64,000 nt of DNA, taken from positions 248,001-312,000 of the forward strand of contig CALCII010000012.1 in the NCBI GenBank assembly GCA_937907395.1. Reading direction: 5' to 3'. Origin of the DNA: an uncultured Chitinophagaceae bacterium (GTDB taxonomy: Bacteria > Bacteroidota > Bacteroidia > Chitinophagales > Chitinophagaceae). The notes beneath the pieces are model-generated. The model was not told the DNA's origin. It saw only the letters and a program-made list of their open reading frames with translations, and did no database searches. Position numbers and translations under genes: made by a program. Below are positions 8,382-15,838 of this stretch, one piece after another. Each line of letters opens with the position of its first letter. Within the stretch, counting starts at the first letter, position 1.

Positions 8382-8889
8382 TCTATCGTATTTATCAGGG
8401 TCCTTCACAAATAAGTTAATTTTAAAGTGCACTGCCTTACAGAATCATTCTATACTCAAGAACCTTACACAAAAAATCATTGTCCATTCTTCAATAGCAA
8501 ATCATGTTGTTGAACAAGATTTACTAACAACAATTTGTTTTCGTCTATACATTCACATGAACCGTATATTAACTTTTCATTTTTTTTACCTACCCTATTG
8601 CAAATTCAAAAAACAGAATCTATTTTAGAGTAACACTTTTTCCTCCACCCTACTTCACGAAAGCTAACTGTTTACTTGAAGTTTATACTGGACAATTGTT
8701 TTTTTAGAACATTTTATATAAGTGTTATAGGGTACGCCTATATCAAATAGTTGTATTTGATATAGAATGAGATTTCCTTAAAAGGAAATTCTATTTAGTA
8801 ACCTGCCGTATAAATTATATTCTTAAGCAAAAATGGAAGTCGCAAAATGATTTTAAAAAAAATACCCCATATATACAAAAAATAATTTT
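8382..8889. other. AT-rich gap with two hairpins
   Basis: No gene is seen in these 508 bp. Two perfect inverted repeats stand close together: TATATCAAAT / ATTTGATATA with loop AGTTGT (8739-8764) and ATTTCCTT / AAGGAAAT (8772-8789). They could be an operator or leader structure for the large secreted-protein gene that starts at 8890, or end-of-transcript structures for the DUF4440 gene. Neither is followed by a clean T-run. Confidence 0.5.
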
Positions 8890-10770
8890 ATGAGAAATAA
8901 ACATAATTTAGATTATTTTCTTTTTCTATTTTTCACTCACTTTTGTTTAAATGTATTTGCTCAGGAACATCAAATACTTGAAGATGGAAAAAAGGAGATT
9001 TGGTTTATTTCTGCTCCCCCAGTCAATAAGCCATACACAGAATATCGAAATATCAAGTTTAAATATTTGGATGAAGTTATTATTGACGCTGGAGGATGTG
9101 TTCAAACTGGAGGATGGGGAGATACATGGAAAAGATACGTTAACCCATCAGGAGCAAATAGTGACCGCTTATATAGAGGTAACATAAATATACCAGGAAT
9201 AACAGCAGGGTTAAGCCCTATTGCCAACTATATCAATAAAAGTAATATACTACTAAGCCCCCAGCACATCATTGATTCTACAAAACTATTTTTAACCCTT
9301 GGGTACACAGATGATATATATAATGATAATGGCTATCATGATCATGATGATGGAACAGATGATCAATGTAAAGGAGAAGGTAATGCATGGGTAAGAATAA
9401 CAATCATTCACCATACTCCCCAAGATGTCCCGGGAGTTCCTCATCCTAAAGCCAATTTAGACGTTTGGTGGGATCAAATTGACGACAATTATTTACCATT
9501 AAACCCTTTATTTGGCAAAGAATATTACAAGAATATTCACCCAAGCTCAGAAGAGTGTAATCGCTTTCCAAATACTGGAGATAATACACAATTTGGAAAT
9601 CCCCCCTGTACTTCTCAAAGACCAACTGTTGATGAACCTACTGGTGTCGCATCAGTTATATGTCACTGCAACCACCCCCTTGATGGCACTGTTCATGGGC
9701 ATGTAAACTGGTTTAATGTGACATACACAGGCAATATATGGTTTCAAGATTGGCAGGGATCCTTTTATGAAGATGATGATATCGATATGTTAGCATTAAC
9801 TAACAATCATTTTGGAGTTTTAAATACAAATGACAGAATTCCACAGCAAATTGGGATTGAATTCAAATTTGAAGAAACAATAAAACTCTTTAATACCCCT
9901 TGGTGGAATCAGTTCAAATCTAATCTTAATGATAACACAGTTGGTTGGGAAAGAATTAAACAATCCATAGATGGCAAACCAGTTATTTTTACTGGCTTAT
10001 TTGGAATTGACAATCAACATGACACTAGAACAGAAATTCATCCAACACATTTTCTTGCTATAAAATATTTTGACAGTCCGTCACAAGAGAAATGGGCCTT
10101 TTTTGCAAGAAACTGGGGCAATGAAGGATATTGTTCGCAAGATTATCATGGCTTATCTCTTTCAAATTATTATTTTTTTATTCCTAATGCTCTCGATATT
10201 GAAAGTGGAAATTCGGTAGTCAAATGTAGTCTACCCGGACAAGGTTTTAGTTACACGTGTTTCAGTGATGGAATTGTTTGTAAACTTAGTATGCCTGAGA
10301 ACATTTATATGTTATGGCACGGGGAACTTACTATTAATAAAATCAAACCAAGCCTAGATCAAATTCTTGAAACTAAAAATAATAAATTAGAAAAGGTTCC
10401 AAAAGAAAAAGAAGGGCTCTCATTTATAGTTGACACATTAAACAAAAGAGAATTAAAAAGGTGGAAAAGAATTTATATTAAAGAATCAAATCAAATTTCA
10501 AAAACCAACAAAGATTTTGTTTTGAAAGATCAAATTCAAATTGAAACAATTATTGAAAAAAATGCAAATGTAGACAGCACTATTAGTCACCCGAGACGAA
10601 ATTTATTAATTACAGAAGATAGGAATATACCTACAGTTGCCATTCAGAAAATTAAAAAAAATTTCATAGGAGATCTCACTAAAAACTCGGTTTACAACTC
10701 ACTTTATAAAGCAATTAAGAAAAAAGCACGAAGAAAAATGATTGCTAATATTTTGAAAACGACAAACTAA
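8890..10770 (+). CDS. Large secreted protein of unknown function
   Basis: 626 residues with a signal peptide ending near NVFAQ. The N-terminal ~170 residues carry EVIIDAGGCVQTGGWGDTWK, VNPSGANSDRLYRG and LGYTDDIYNDNGYHDHDDGT, then an Asp-rich, Gly-rich turn consistent with calcium binding and a beta-sandwich (lectin-like) fold; that fold is inference. The middle has GHVNWFNVTYTG and TPWWNQF. A third block, VIFTGLFGIDNQHDTRTEIH then WAFFARNWGNEGYCS, looks like a conserved core, with several His/Asp/Glu that might be catalytic. The last 150 residues are Lys-rich and low in motif content. I recognise the motif style from uncharacterised secreted proteins of soil bacteria but cannot name a family. 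The AT-rich composition suggests acquisition by transfer. Confidence 0.7.
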   Translation: MRNKHNLDYFLFLFFTHFCLNVFAQEHQILEDGKKEIWFISAPPVNKPYTEYRNIKFKYLDEVIIDAGGCVQTGGWGDTWKRYVNPSGANSDRLYRGNINIPGITAGLSPIANYINKSNILLSPQHIIDSTKLFLTLGYTDDIYNDNGYHDHDDGTDDQCKGEGNAWVRITIIHHTPQDVPGVPHPKANLDVWWDQIDDNYLPLNPLFGKEYYKNIHPSSEECNRFPNTGDNTQFGNPPCTSQRPTVDEPTGVASVICHCNHPLDGTVHGHVNWFNVTYTGNIWFQDWQGSFYEDDDIDMLALTNNHFGVLNTNDRIPQQIGIEFKFEETIKLFNTPWWNQFKSNLNDNTVGWERIKQSIDGKPVIFTGLFGIDNQHDTRTEIHPTHFLAIKYFDSPSQEKWAFFARNWGNEGYCSQDYHGLSLSNYYFFIPNALDIESGNSVVKCSLPGQGFSYTCFSDGIVCKLSMPENIYMLWHGELTINKIKPSLDQILETKNNKLEKVPKEKEGLSFIVDTLNKRELKRWKRIYIKESNQISKTNKDFVLKDQIQIETIIEKNANVDSTISHPRRNLLITEDRNIPTVAIQKIKKNFIGDLTKNSVYNSLYKAIKKKARRKMIANILKTTN

Positions 10771-10788
10771 CTCTTAAACCGAATTCTT

Positions 10789-11205
10789 ATGAATAAAGTT
10801 TGCATTTTACTGATTATTGGACTATTCTCAACAACTAATCTTTTTTCCCAGAAAAAAATATCCGTTGACAGCATTAAGAATATTCTTTGTAAAAAATGGG
10901 AATTTGTTTATGCTCAATTAAACGAAAAGAAAATTGAGCGAATTTCTGATACATCAAAAATTTACTACATTTTCAAAAAAAATGGAACCTTTGAAATAAT
11001 CACCAATCAAATTATTGATAGTAGGAAATGTTCATGGGTTTTTGAAAACAAGAATCAAATAATTCGACTTTTTATTAACGATATAAATATCGGCGTTATT
11101 TCATTAATCAAAGAACATGAGCTAATCTTAAAAATTGATTTGAATAACTTTTTCAACATAGACTTAAAGCCAATTCAATTAGTATTTAAATCAAACATTG
11201 AATAA
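10789..11205 (+). CDS. Small secreted lipocalin-like protein
   Basis: 138 residues, 18 bp after the large secreted-protein gene and probably in the same transcript. The signal peptide ends near TNLFSQ. The mature part follows the lipocalin-like pattern common in Bacteroidota: a short Trp-containing opening (CKKWEFVYAQ), a strand with FKKNGTFEII, then CSWVFENKNQII and an ending KPIQLVFKS. The fold assignment rests on pattern only. It may be a partner or immunity-type companion of the upstream protein, inferred from linkage alone. Confidence 0.6.
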   Translation: MNKVCILLIIGLFSTTNLFSQKKISVDSIKNILCKKWEFVYAQLNEKKIERISDTSKIYYIFKKNGTFEIITNQIIDSRKCSWVFENKNQIIRLFINDINIGVISLIKEHELILKIDLNNFFNIDLKPIQLVFKSNIE

Positions 11206-11624
11206 TATTTATTTGAGAAAGTTTTGAACTTCTGTGCCACAAGTGTACCATAGCCTCGGTTCCTGTCCCAGTATAGTCCAAGAATACCACGCATCTGGCT
11301 CCCCTCTGGCGCAAGTGTTCTGCCCCTTATAGTCCAAGAATAGCACGCCCCTGGCGCAAGAATGAAGCTTAGCTAAGCAGCCAAGCTTCTTGTGCCTGAG
11401 TTTCAAGTTGTCTGCATGTCCGGCACAAGAAAATTAAGCACACAACCATTGTATCATTCTTTCTTAAGCAGTCCGCAAAAGATTCAAGTTCCGAAAATTT
11501 AATTAATTTTATTTCTCAAAAACACCTTCGCAAACCTTAAAAGCGTTGTATCACATTTTGAACAGGTCTCTTTGCAGATAAATATGTAATCAATTATTTT
11601 CAACCAGCATAAATTTTGCACGAA
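11206..11624. other. Gap with several palindromic repeat fragments
   Basis: No gene is seen. The stretch contains a partial copy of the TAGCCTTGGTTCC repeat (11251-11269), two copies of TAGTCCAAGAATAGCACGCC-type sequence (11272-11294 with one change, and 11328-11350), the CTCTGGCGCAAGTGTTCTGC fragment (11304-11323) and one ~120-bp palindromic element (11353-11473). About 150 bp of AT-rich sequence follow, up to the next gene. Confidence 0.6.
11353..11473. repeat. Palindrome-bounded ~120-bp element, copy 1
   Basis: The left end is GGCGCAAGAATGA; the right end is the degenerate TCATTCTTTCTTAAGCAGTC. Inside are two nested hairpins, GAAGCTT / AAGCTTC and CTTGTGCC / GGCACAAG. The architecture and sequence match copy 3 at 12446-12558. 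There is no coding capacity. It resembles a non-autonomous element such as a MITE or REP doublet. Confidence 0.65.
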
Positions 11625-12056
11625 ATGTACGAATTAGTAAAGAAGAAAAATATAGGAACGAGAATATTAATTGGAATAGTAATCTTGTTCGTAACAACTC
11701 AGACAATTAAATTTTTCTTTAAAGAGCCAACAGTTAATATCAATGATGAGTTAATAAAAACAGCTAACGAAATAAATAAACATACTCCTATTGTCATTGA
11801 CAGTTTAACAACTTTTGAAAACGTAAATGCTCTTAATGGGAACACTTTACAGTATAACTATACCCTTAATACAGAAAAGTCAACGGTAGACACTACTGTA
11901 TTAATTAAACTAGTAAAAGAAAGTTTATTAGAACAACTGAAAAACAATCCAAAAACAACTTATTTCAAAGAAAACTTTATTGAAATTCAGGCAAATTATG
12001 CAGATTCAAATGGGGCACAAATTTGTACGATTGTTATACAGCCTGGTGAATATTAA
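11625..12056 (+). CDS. Hypothetical membrane-anchored protein
   Basis: 143 residues from the ATG at 11625 (a TTG three codons upstream is less likely). One TM helix at about residues 12-30 (ILIGIVILFVTTQTIKFFF) follows a short basic N-terminus, so the C-terminal ~110 residues should lie outside the cytoplasm. That part reads DELIKTANEINKHTPIVID and LQYNYTLNTEKS, then LVKESLLEQLKNNP and IVIQPGEY. Small proteins with this NxxTPIxID...YxYT pattern occur in many bacteria as uncharacterised proteins, from memory. It is flanked on both sides by the palindromic elements. Function unknown. Confidence 0.65.
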   Translation: MYELVKKKNIGTRILIGIVILFVTTQTIKFFFKEPTVNINDELIKTANEINKHTPIVIDSLTTFENVNALNGNTLQYNYTLNTEKSTVDTTVLIKLVKESLLEQLKNNPKTTYFKENFIEIQANYADSNGAQICTIVIQPGEY

Positions 12057-12063
12057 TTAACAA

Positions 12064-12138
12064 TGTGCCTGAGTTTCAATCTGGCTGCATATCCGGCACA
12101 AGACCCCATTACACCCACCACCGCCTCATTCTTGCACC
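12064..12138. repeat. Palindromic element, partial copy 2
   Basis: Carries TGTGCCTGAGTTTCAA, the GGCACAAG arm and the right end TCATTCTTGCACC, but lacks the left end. It starts 8 bp after the stop codon of the preceding gene. Confidence 0.6.
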
Positions 12139-12222
12139 AGCAGTCGCCGGTTTACCAACCGGGTGATCTTCTTCCGCCACAGATTCCGGAACAACTATTC
12201 TGCAGGGAGTAATTTCAAAAGA

Positions 12223-12420
12223 CTACTTCAGGGAAGGTGCTTTGATAACAACCCCTTCTTTCATTACAAACACTACCTGTTTCACGAGTGAAATATCCTG
12301 TAACGGATTTCCCTTTACAGCAATAATATCTGCGAAAAACCCTGCTTCCACCGACCCGATTTCCTGCTCCTTACCCAATAAAACAGCGGGATTGATTGTG
12401 GCGGTGCGCAAAGCACCCCG
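12223..12420 (-). pseudogene. 3' remnant of an amidohydrolase gene
   Basis: On the minus strand about 65 codons encode GALRTATINPAVLLGKEQE, then IGSVEAGFFADIIAVKGNP and LVKQVVFVMKEGVVIK, with a stop at 12223. This is the standard C-terminus of imidazolonepropionase/prolidase-like amidohydrolases (ATINPA..LG....GS.E.G..AD......NPL.DI). The rest of the enzyme, including all metal-binding His, is missing. At about 12421 the homology stops abruptly where the repeat TATGGTCCAAGAATAGCACG begins; the frame continues into the repeat only by chance. The gene was therefore truncated by a deletion or insertion at the palindromic element. Confidence 0.8.
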
Positions 12421-12445
12421 TATGGTCCAAGAATAGCACGCCCCC

Positions 12446-12558
12446 GGCGCAAGAATGAGGCTTAGCTTTTGCAGCCGGGCTTCTTGTGCCTGAGTTTCAA
12501 GCTGTCTGCATGTCCGGCACAAGAACCCTCACACTCACCATCGCATCATTCTTGCGCC
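12446..12558. repeat. Palindrome-bounded 113-bp element, copy 3 (intact ends)
   Basis: Perfect 13-bp terminal inverted repeats GGCGCAAGAATGA (12446-12458) and TCATTCTTGCGCC (12546-12558). Internal hairpins include CTTGTGCC / GGCACAAG. It lies between the truncated amidohydrolase and the RAYT gene at 12671, which may be the enzyme that mobilises it (inference). Confidence 0.7.
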
Positions 12559-12670
12559 AGCAGTCTTCTGGTTGAAGCATAAAACTATTCCTGAAATAAT
12601 TCAACGATTTCGTTCTTTGAAACGTCTGTGAAATACAGAAATGATTTAATGAGTCCTTTCAATTGTTTTC

Positions 12671-13225
12671 ATGAGCCGTAAATACAAATTCAGAGACCAG
12701 GATCAGCTATATTTTATCACATATACCGTTGTATACTGGATTGATTTATTCACCCGCAACGACTATAAAGAAATACTGCTGAAAAGCTGGAAATATTGTT
12801 GTGAGCACAAAGGGCTGGATGTGTATGCATGGTGTATTATGACAAATCATGTACATATGATCATTGGCAGCAGGAAAGACCCATTGGAGTCGATTGTAAG
12901 AGATATGAAGCGACATACATCAACCGAACTAAGGAATGCCATTCAGCAACATCCGTCTGAAAGCAGAAGAGAGTGGATCCTTGCATTATTAAAACAAGCG
13001 GCAGCAAATAACAGCAACAACAACTCCTTTCAGGTTTGGCAACAGCACAATCAACCAATTGAACTATCAACACCAGAATTAACTGAACAAAAATTAGACT
13101 ATCTGCATAACAACCCTGTTGCAGCCGGAATTACCGACACAGCCGAATCCTACCTGTACAGTAGCGCCCGAGATTACTATAATGGGAAGAACTGTGGTTT
13201 ATTTGCTATACGCCTCTTAGAGTAA
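12671..13225 (+). CDS. REP-associated tyrosine transposase (Y1, IS200-like fold), RAYT 1
   Basis: 184 residues. The HUH metal motif is TNHVHMII (His60, His62), and the nucleophile is Tyr144 in LDYLHNNPVAAGI, the standard RAYT helix. The length and the WxYSSxxDYY-like ending (YLYSSARDYY) also fit. RAYTs are single-copy, domesticated relatives of IS200/IS605 transposases that cut and join single-stranded palindromic (REP) DNA. The gene is closely preceded by the 113-bp palindromic element at 12446 and followed by another family of hairpins at 13241. It is probably responsible for the repeat density of this region. A second, diverged RAYT lies at 45256-45861. Confidence 0.9.
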   Translation: MSRKYKFRDQDQLYFITYTVVYWIDLFTRNDYKEILLKSWKYCCEHKGLDVYAWCIMTNHVHMIIGSRKDPLESIVRDMKRHTSTELRNAIQQHPSESRREWILALLKQAAANNSNNNSFQVWQQHNQPIELSTPELTEQKLDYLHNNPVAAGITDTAESYLYSSARDYYNGKNCGLFAIRLLE

Positions 13226-13505
13226 GCACTGCCTTTTCTATAGCCTTGGTTCCGTTTCCACGAACCAATTTCACACTTAAACATTCCGTTTTCATAAGAC
13301 CCTAACCAGTCCTAAAACTGCCCTTTTCAAAAACTAAGGATTTCCTTTTAGCGGGTGCTTTATTCCATTACTTACAAAAACAGTGCGGCTGATTTCAGTC
13401 AGATTTTTCGTGGCATTTGATCAGTCCCGGTTCAAAAAATGCCTTCTATTTTTGTTCTGTCATTACAAAGAGACCAACACCCAAAATCCAATCCAATAAA
13501 TGAAT

Positions 13506-13564
13506 CCGAACCCTGTGAAAACAACCCATATCCTTTGAAAACAATCGGTATCCTTTGAAAACAA
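13506..13564 (+). promoter_or_regulatory. Three 20-bp iterons, orphan leader
   Basis: Units CCGAACCCTGTGAAAACAA, CCCATATCCTTTGAAAACAA and TCGGTATCCTTTGAAAACAA repeat with an exact 20-bp period, about two helical turns, as expected for a row of protein-binding sites on one DNA face. Three related units stand at 15756-15813 just before the T9SS-protein gene. Here no such gene follows. Confidence 0.45.
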
Positions 13565-13587
13565 CAAACCTGAAACCGCAATTACTT

Positions 13588-13620
13588 AAGCCCTTGCCGG
13601 TATTCTTACCAGTAAGGGCC
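13588..13620 (+). terminator. Terminator-like hairpin
   Basis: Long stem AAGCCCTTGCCGGTA / TTACCAGTAAGGGCCTT (with G-U pairs) followed by TTTTGTTTTC. It lies right where the leader homologous to 15590-15835 should have led into a coding sequence. Confidence 0.5.
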
Positions 13621-13761
13621 TTTTGTTTTCCATTACTTTGCAACCTGTCTCATAGAAACCTTTCGCCATTTAAATGCTCGTTAAAAAAGAACGTGTACCT
13701 GTAAAACAATAAAATGCTACAGCAGAAACTGTAATTTTATCCGCACTATACAGTCTGCCAC

Positions 13762-14496
13762 ATGCGTATCATTTTCCTGATTGCCTCCTTACTATTTTCT
13801 GCCATCCGGCTTTCTGCACAAACAGCAGAGAAACTGAAGATCACACCACTCACCGGCGATTTTTATATCTATACTACCTACAATACCTACCAGGGAAACC
13901 GCATTCCGGCAAATGGCATGTACCTTGTTACCCGTGCAGGTGTGGTGCTGTTTGATACGCCATGGGACAGTACTCAGTTTCAACCCTTGCTGGACAGTAT
14001 TGAGTTGAAGCATCAGAAAAAAGTAATCATCTGCATTGCCACACATTGGCACAGCGACCGTACAGAAGGGCTTGCCTATTACAAACAAAAAGGAATCAAA
14101 ACATACACGACTGTATTAACCGATGAACTCTGTAAAAAGAACAATAAAAAAAGGGCAGAATATTTACTAACAACCGATACCGTTTTTACAGCAGGTGATT
14201 ATTCCTTTGAAACCTATTACCCGGGAGAAGGACATACGGCTGATAACATTATCATCTGGTTTTCAAAAGAACGGATACTCTATGGCGGTTGCCTCATCAA
14301 AGGTGCCGATGCTGAAAACCTTGGTTTTCTTGGTGATGCCAATGTAAATGCCTACGAATCCACACTCAAAAATGTGCAGCAGAAATGTCCTGATCCGCTG
14401 TTTATTATTGTTTCTCACAGCGATTGGAACAACAACAATTCATTACAACATTCTCTAAAGCTGGCCAAAAAGCTGAAGCGGAAAAGCCGTCGTTGA
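13762..14496 (+). CDS. Subclass B1 metallo-beta-lactamase
   Basis: 244 residues with a signal peptide cut near RLSAQ. All six zinc ligands of subclass B1 are visible. Zn1 site: His95 and His97 in THWHSDR, and His158 in GEGHTADN. Zn2 site: Asp99, Cys177 in YGGCLIKG, and His219 in VSHSDW. The DR pair (Asp99-Arg100) and GGCLIK are diagnostic for B1 over B2 and B3. Enzymes of this class hydrolyse penicillins, cephalosporins and often carbapenems in the periplasm. The gene sits alone on the plus strand, with no integron or IS visible within 1 kb, so it looks like a resident chromosomal gene of the kind common in Flavobacteriia and Chitinophagia. The spectrum cannot be judged from sequence. Confidence 0.93.
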   Translation: MRIIFLIASLLFSAIRLSAQTAEKLKITPLTGDFYIYTTYNTYQGNRIPANGMYLVTRAGVVLFDTPWDSTQFQPLLDSIELKHQKKVIICIATHWHSDRTEGLAYYKQKGIKTYTTVLTDELCKKNNKKRAEYLLTTDTVFTAGDYSFETYYPGEGHTADNIIIWFSKERILYGGCLIKGADAENLGFLGDANVNAYESTLKNVQQKCPDPLFIIVSHSDWNNNNSLQHSLKLAKKLKRKSRR

Positions 14497-14672
14497 CACT
14501 TTTATTTATCTGGCATTACTTTTCTTCAGATTCACCTGCCATTGCCTCTTGCAATTGAAACAAATTGCGATTACTTTAGTAGTGCCTGCACCAGACGCCA
14601 TTTCTTACACAACCAGTTTGTTCCGGTTCAGGAATCACTCAAACCATTATCATCACCAATAACACTTCTGTT

Positions 14673-15269
14673 ATGAAAAAACATCTGCTCCTGCTCCTGT
14701 TGATTCTTTTCTACCTGCCTGGTTTTTCACAAGCCCCAAAAACAGAATTATACGAACTCGTAAAGAAGCTGATGTACGACAGCACCGGCTACGAAAACGT
14801 GGGCGACTGGGGAGTAGGGCAGCCCAGAAAATATCCTGTTAACTGGAAATCAGACCGGATTGAAATGAGTGATGATACGAGTATTAATTTTTTCAGAACG
14901 GGTACTGTTGACATCACTATTAAAGGGAAAAGTAGTTCCGCCGCAGCAGCCGGCAATAAATGGAACATCATGCTGAAGGGCCCACGTATGGGTTATACTT
15001 CGTTTAGTTTGATCAGTCAGCCCGGTACCGACTGGCAACCCAAACAAACCATTGACAGTTTATTTGGCAACAAACCCTTCAAAGCAAAACTTTTAAAATA
15101 CTGTGACGATAAATCGTTGATGGGTTATTATTACTACGAAGTAAAGATTCCTAAGAAAGATATGGCATACATAAAAATCAGCTGGATTACTGTAAATAGT
15201 AAAACAGCTATTCGTGTGGATGTGTACGATAGCTGGAGTAAGTATGCTGTAAAATTTGATTGCCGTTGA
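14673..15269 (+). CDS. Secreted hypothetical protein
   Basis: 198 residues. The signal peptide is a long Leu-rich segment ending LPGFSQ. The mature part starts TELYELVKKLMYDSTGYENV and contains VGDWGVGQPRKYPVNWK, SDRIEMSDDTSINFFR, a short Ala/Ser patch (SSSAAAAGNKW), and YYYYEVKIPKKDMAYIKISW. No family is recognised and no catalytic motif stands out; it is probably a periplasmic or surface beta-rich protein. It lies 176 bp after the metallo-beta-lactamase on the same strand, with no terminator seen between them. Confidence 0.7.
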   Translation: MKKHLLLLLLILFYLPGFSQAPKTELYELVKKLMYDSTGYENVGDWGVGQPRKYPVNWKSDRIEMSDDTSINFFRTGTVDITIKGKSSSAAAAGNKWNIMLKGPRMGYTSFSLISQPGTDWQPKQTIDSLFGNKPFKAKLLKYCDDKSLMGYYYYEVKIPKKDMAYIKISWITVNSKTAIRVDVYDSWSKYAVKFDCR

Positions 15270-15838
15270 TTGGGACTTTGTTTTATCTGAACGATTGTAA
15301 CCAAAATAAGATGCTCTATTCAGCTTACTTAATTCACGAAAACCGGCTTGACGAAACAAAACGAATTCAACCGTAGTTTCATTACTTCAACAGCCGCAAA
15401 GAGTTCACCATTTTATAATCCTTTTCAGATGCTATACATACAAGCACACAGCAATCATTCCTGTTAACTTTTAGTGTCCACTACAAGCTTGTATCTAGTA
15501 CACATCAATCTTAACTTGTATCCATTTTCATTGGAGAAAATGCTTTTCCTTGTGCCCATTTTCACTCCGTTTTTTTTGCTTCTTTTATCGATTTTCAAAA
15601 ACTAAATAGTTCCTTCTATCCATTTCTTTACTACTGTATCTACAAAAAACAGCACAACTGATTTTCATCAGAAATTTAATCGCCTTTAATCAGTGCAACT
15701 TGAAAAAATCGCTTCTAACTTTGTTGCTTCGATTCAAAGATGACCAATACCCATAAATCCGTACTCTTTGAAAAATCCGTACCCGATGAAATAAACCGAA
15801 CCCATTGAAAAAACATTTTTACCTGAAAATCCAATTTT
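15270..15838. other. Long leader region before the T9SS protein
   Basis: No gene is seen in 569 bp. From about 15590 to the ATG at 15839 the sequence is homologous to 13325-13585 (shared blocks: TTTTCAAAAACTAA, ACAAAAAACAG, CTGATTTTCATCAGA against CTGATTTCAGTCAGA, and ATGACCAATACCCA). The palindromic CTGATTTTCATCAG and the iterons are the best-conserved parts. The function is probably regulatory. Confidence 0.5.
15756..15813 (+). promoter_or_regulatory. Three 18-19-bp iterons before the T9SS protein gene
   Basis: AATCCGTACTCTTTGAAAAA, ATCCGTACCCGATGAAATAA and ACCGAACCCATTGAAAAAAC, spaced 18-19 bp. They end about 25 bp before the ATG, so a bound protein would sit on the core promoter. Related to the 20-bp iterons at 13506-13564. 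Confidence 0.45.

Larger units (their letters stand above)
13226..13761. other. Non-coding stretch with hairpin, iterons and terminator-like stem
   Basis: No gene is seen. It contains the TTGGTTC / GAACCAA hairpin (13246-13268), a ~240-bp segment homologous to the leader at 15590-15835, three iterons (13506-13564) and a terminator-like stem (13588-13620). The proximal ~130 bp before the metallo-beta-lactamase gene hold its presumed promoter, but no clear -33/-7 pair was found. Confidence 0.6.

Noticed and set aside
11209..11406. 65-codon minus-strand frame at 11.2-11.4 kb
   Set aside because: Entirely composed of repeat fragments.
12421..12522. First 34 codons of the minus-strand frame ending at 12223
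   Set aside because: Read from the palindromic element; only the part from about 12420 down shows amidohydrolase homology.
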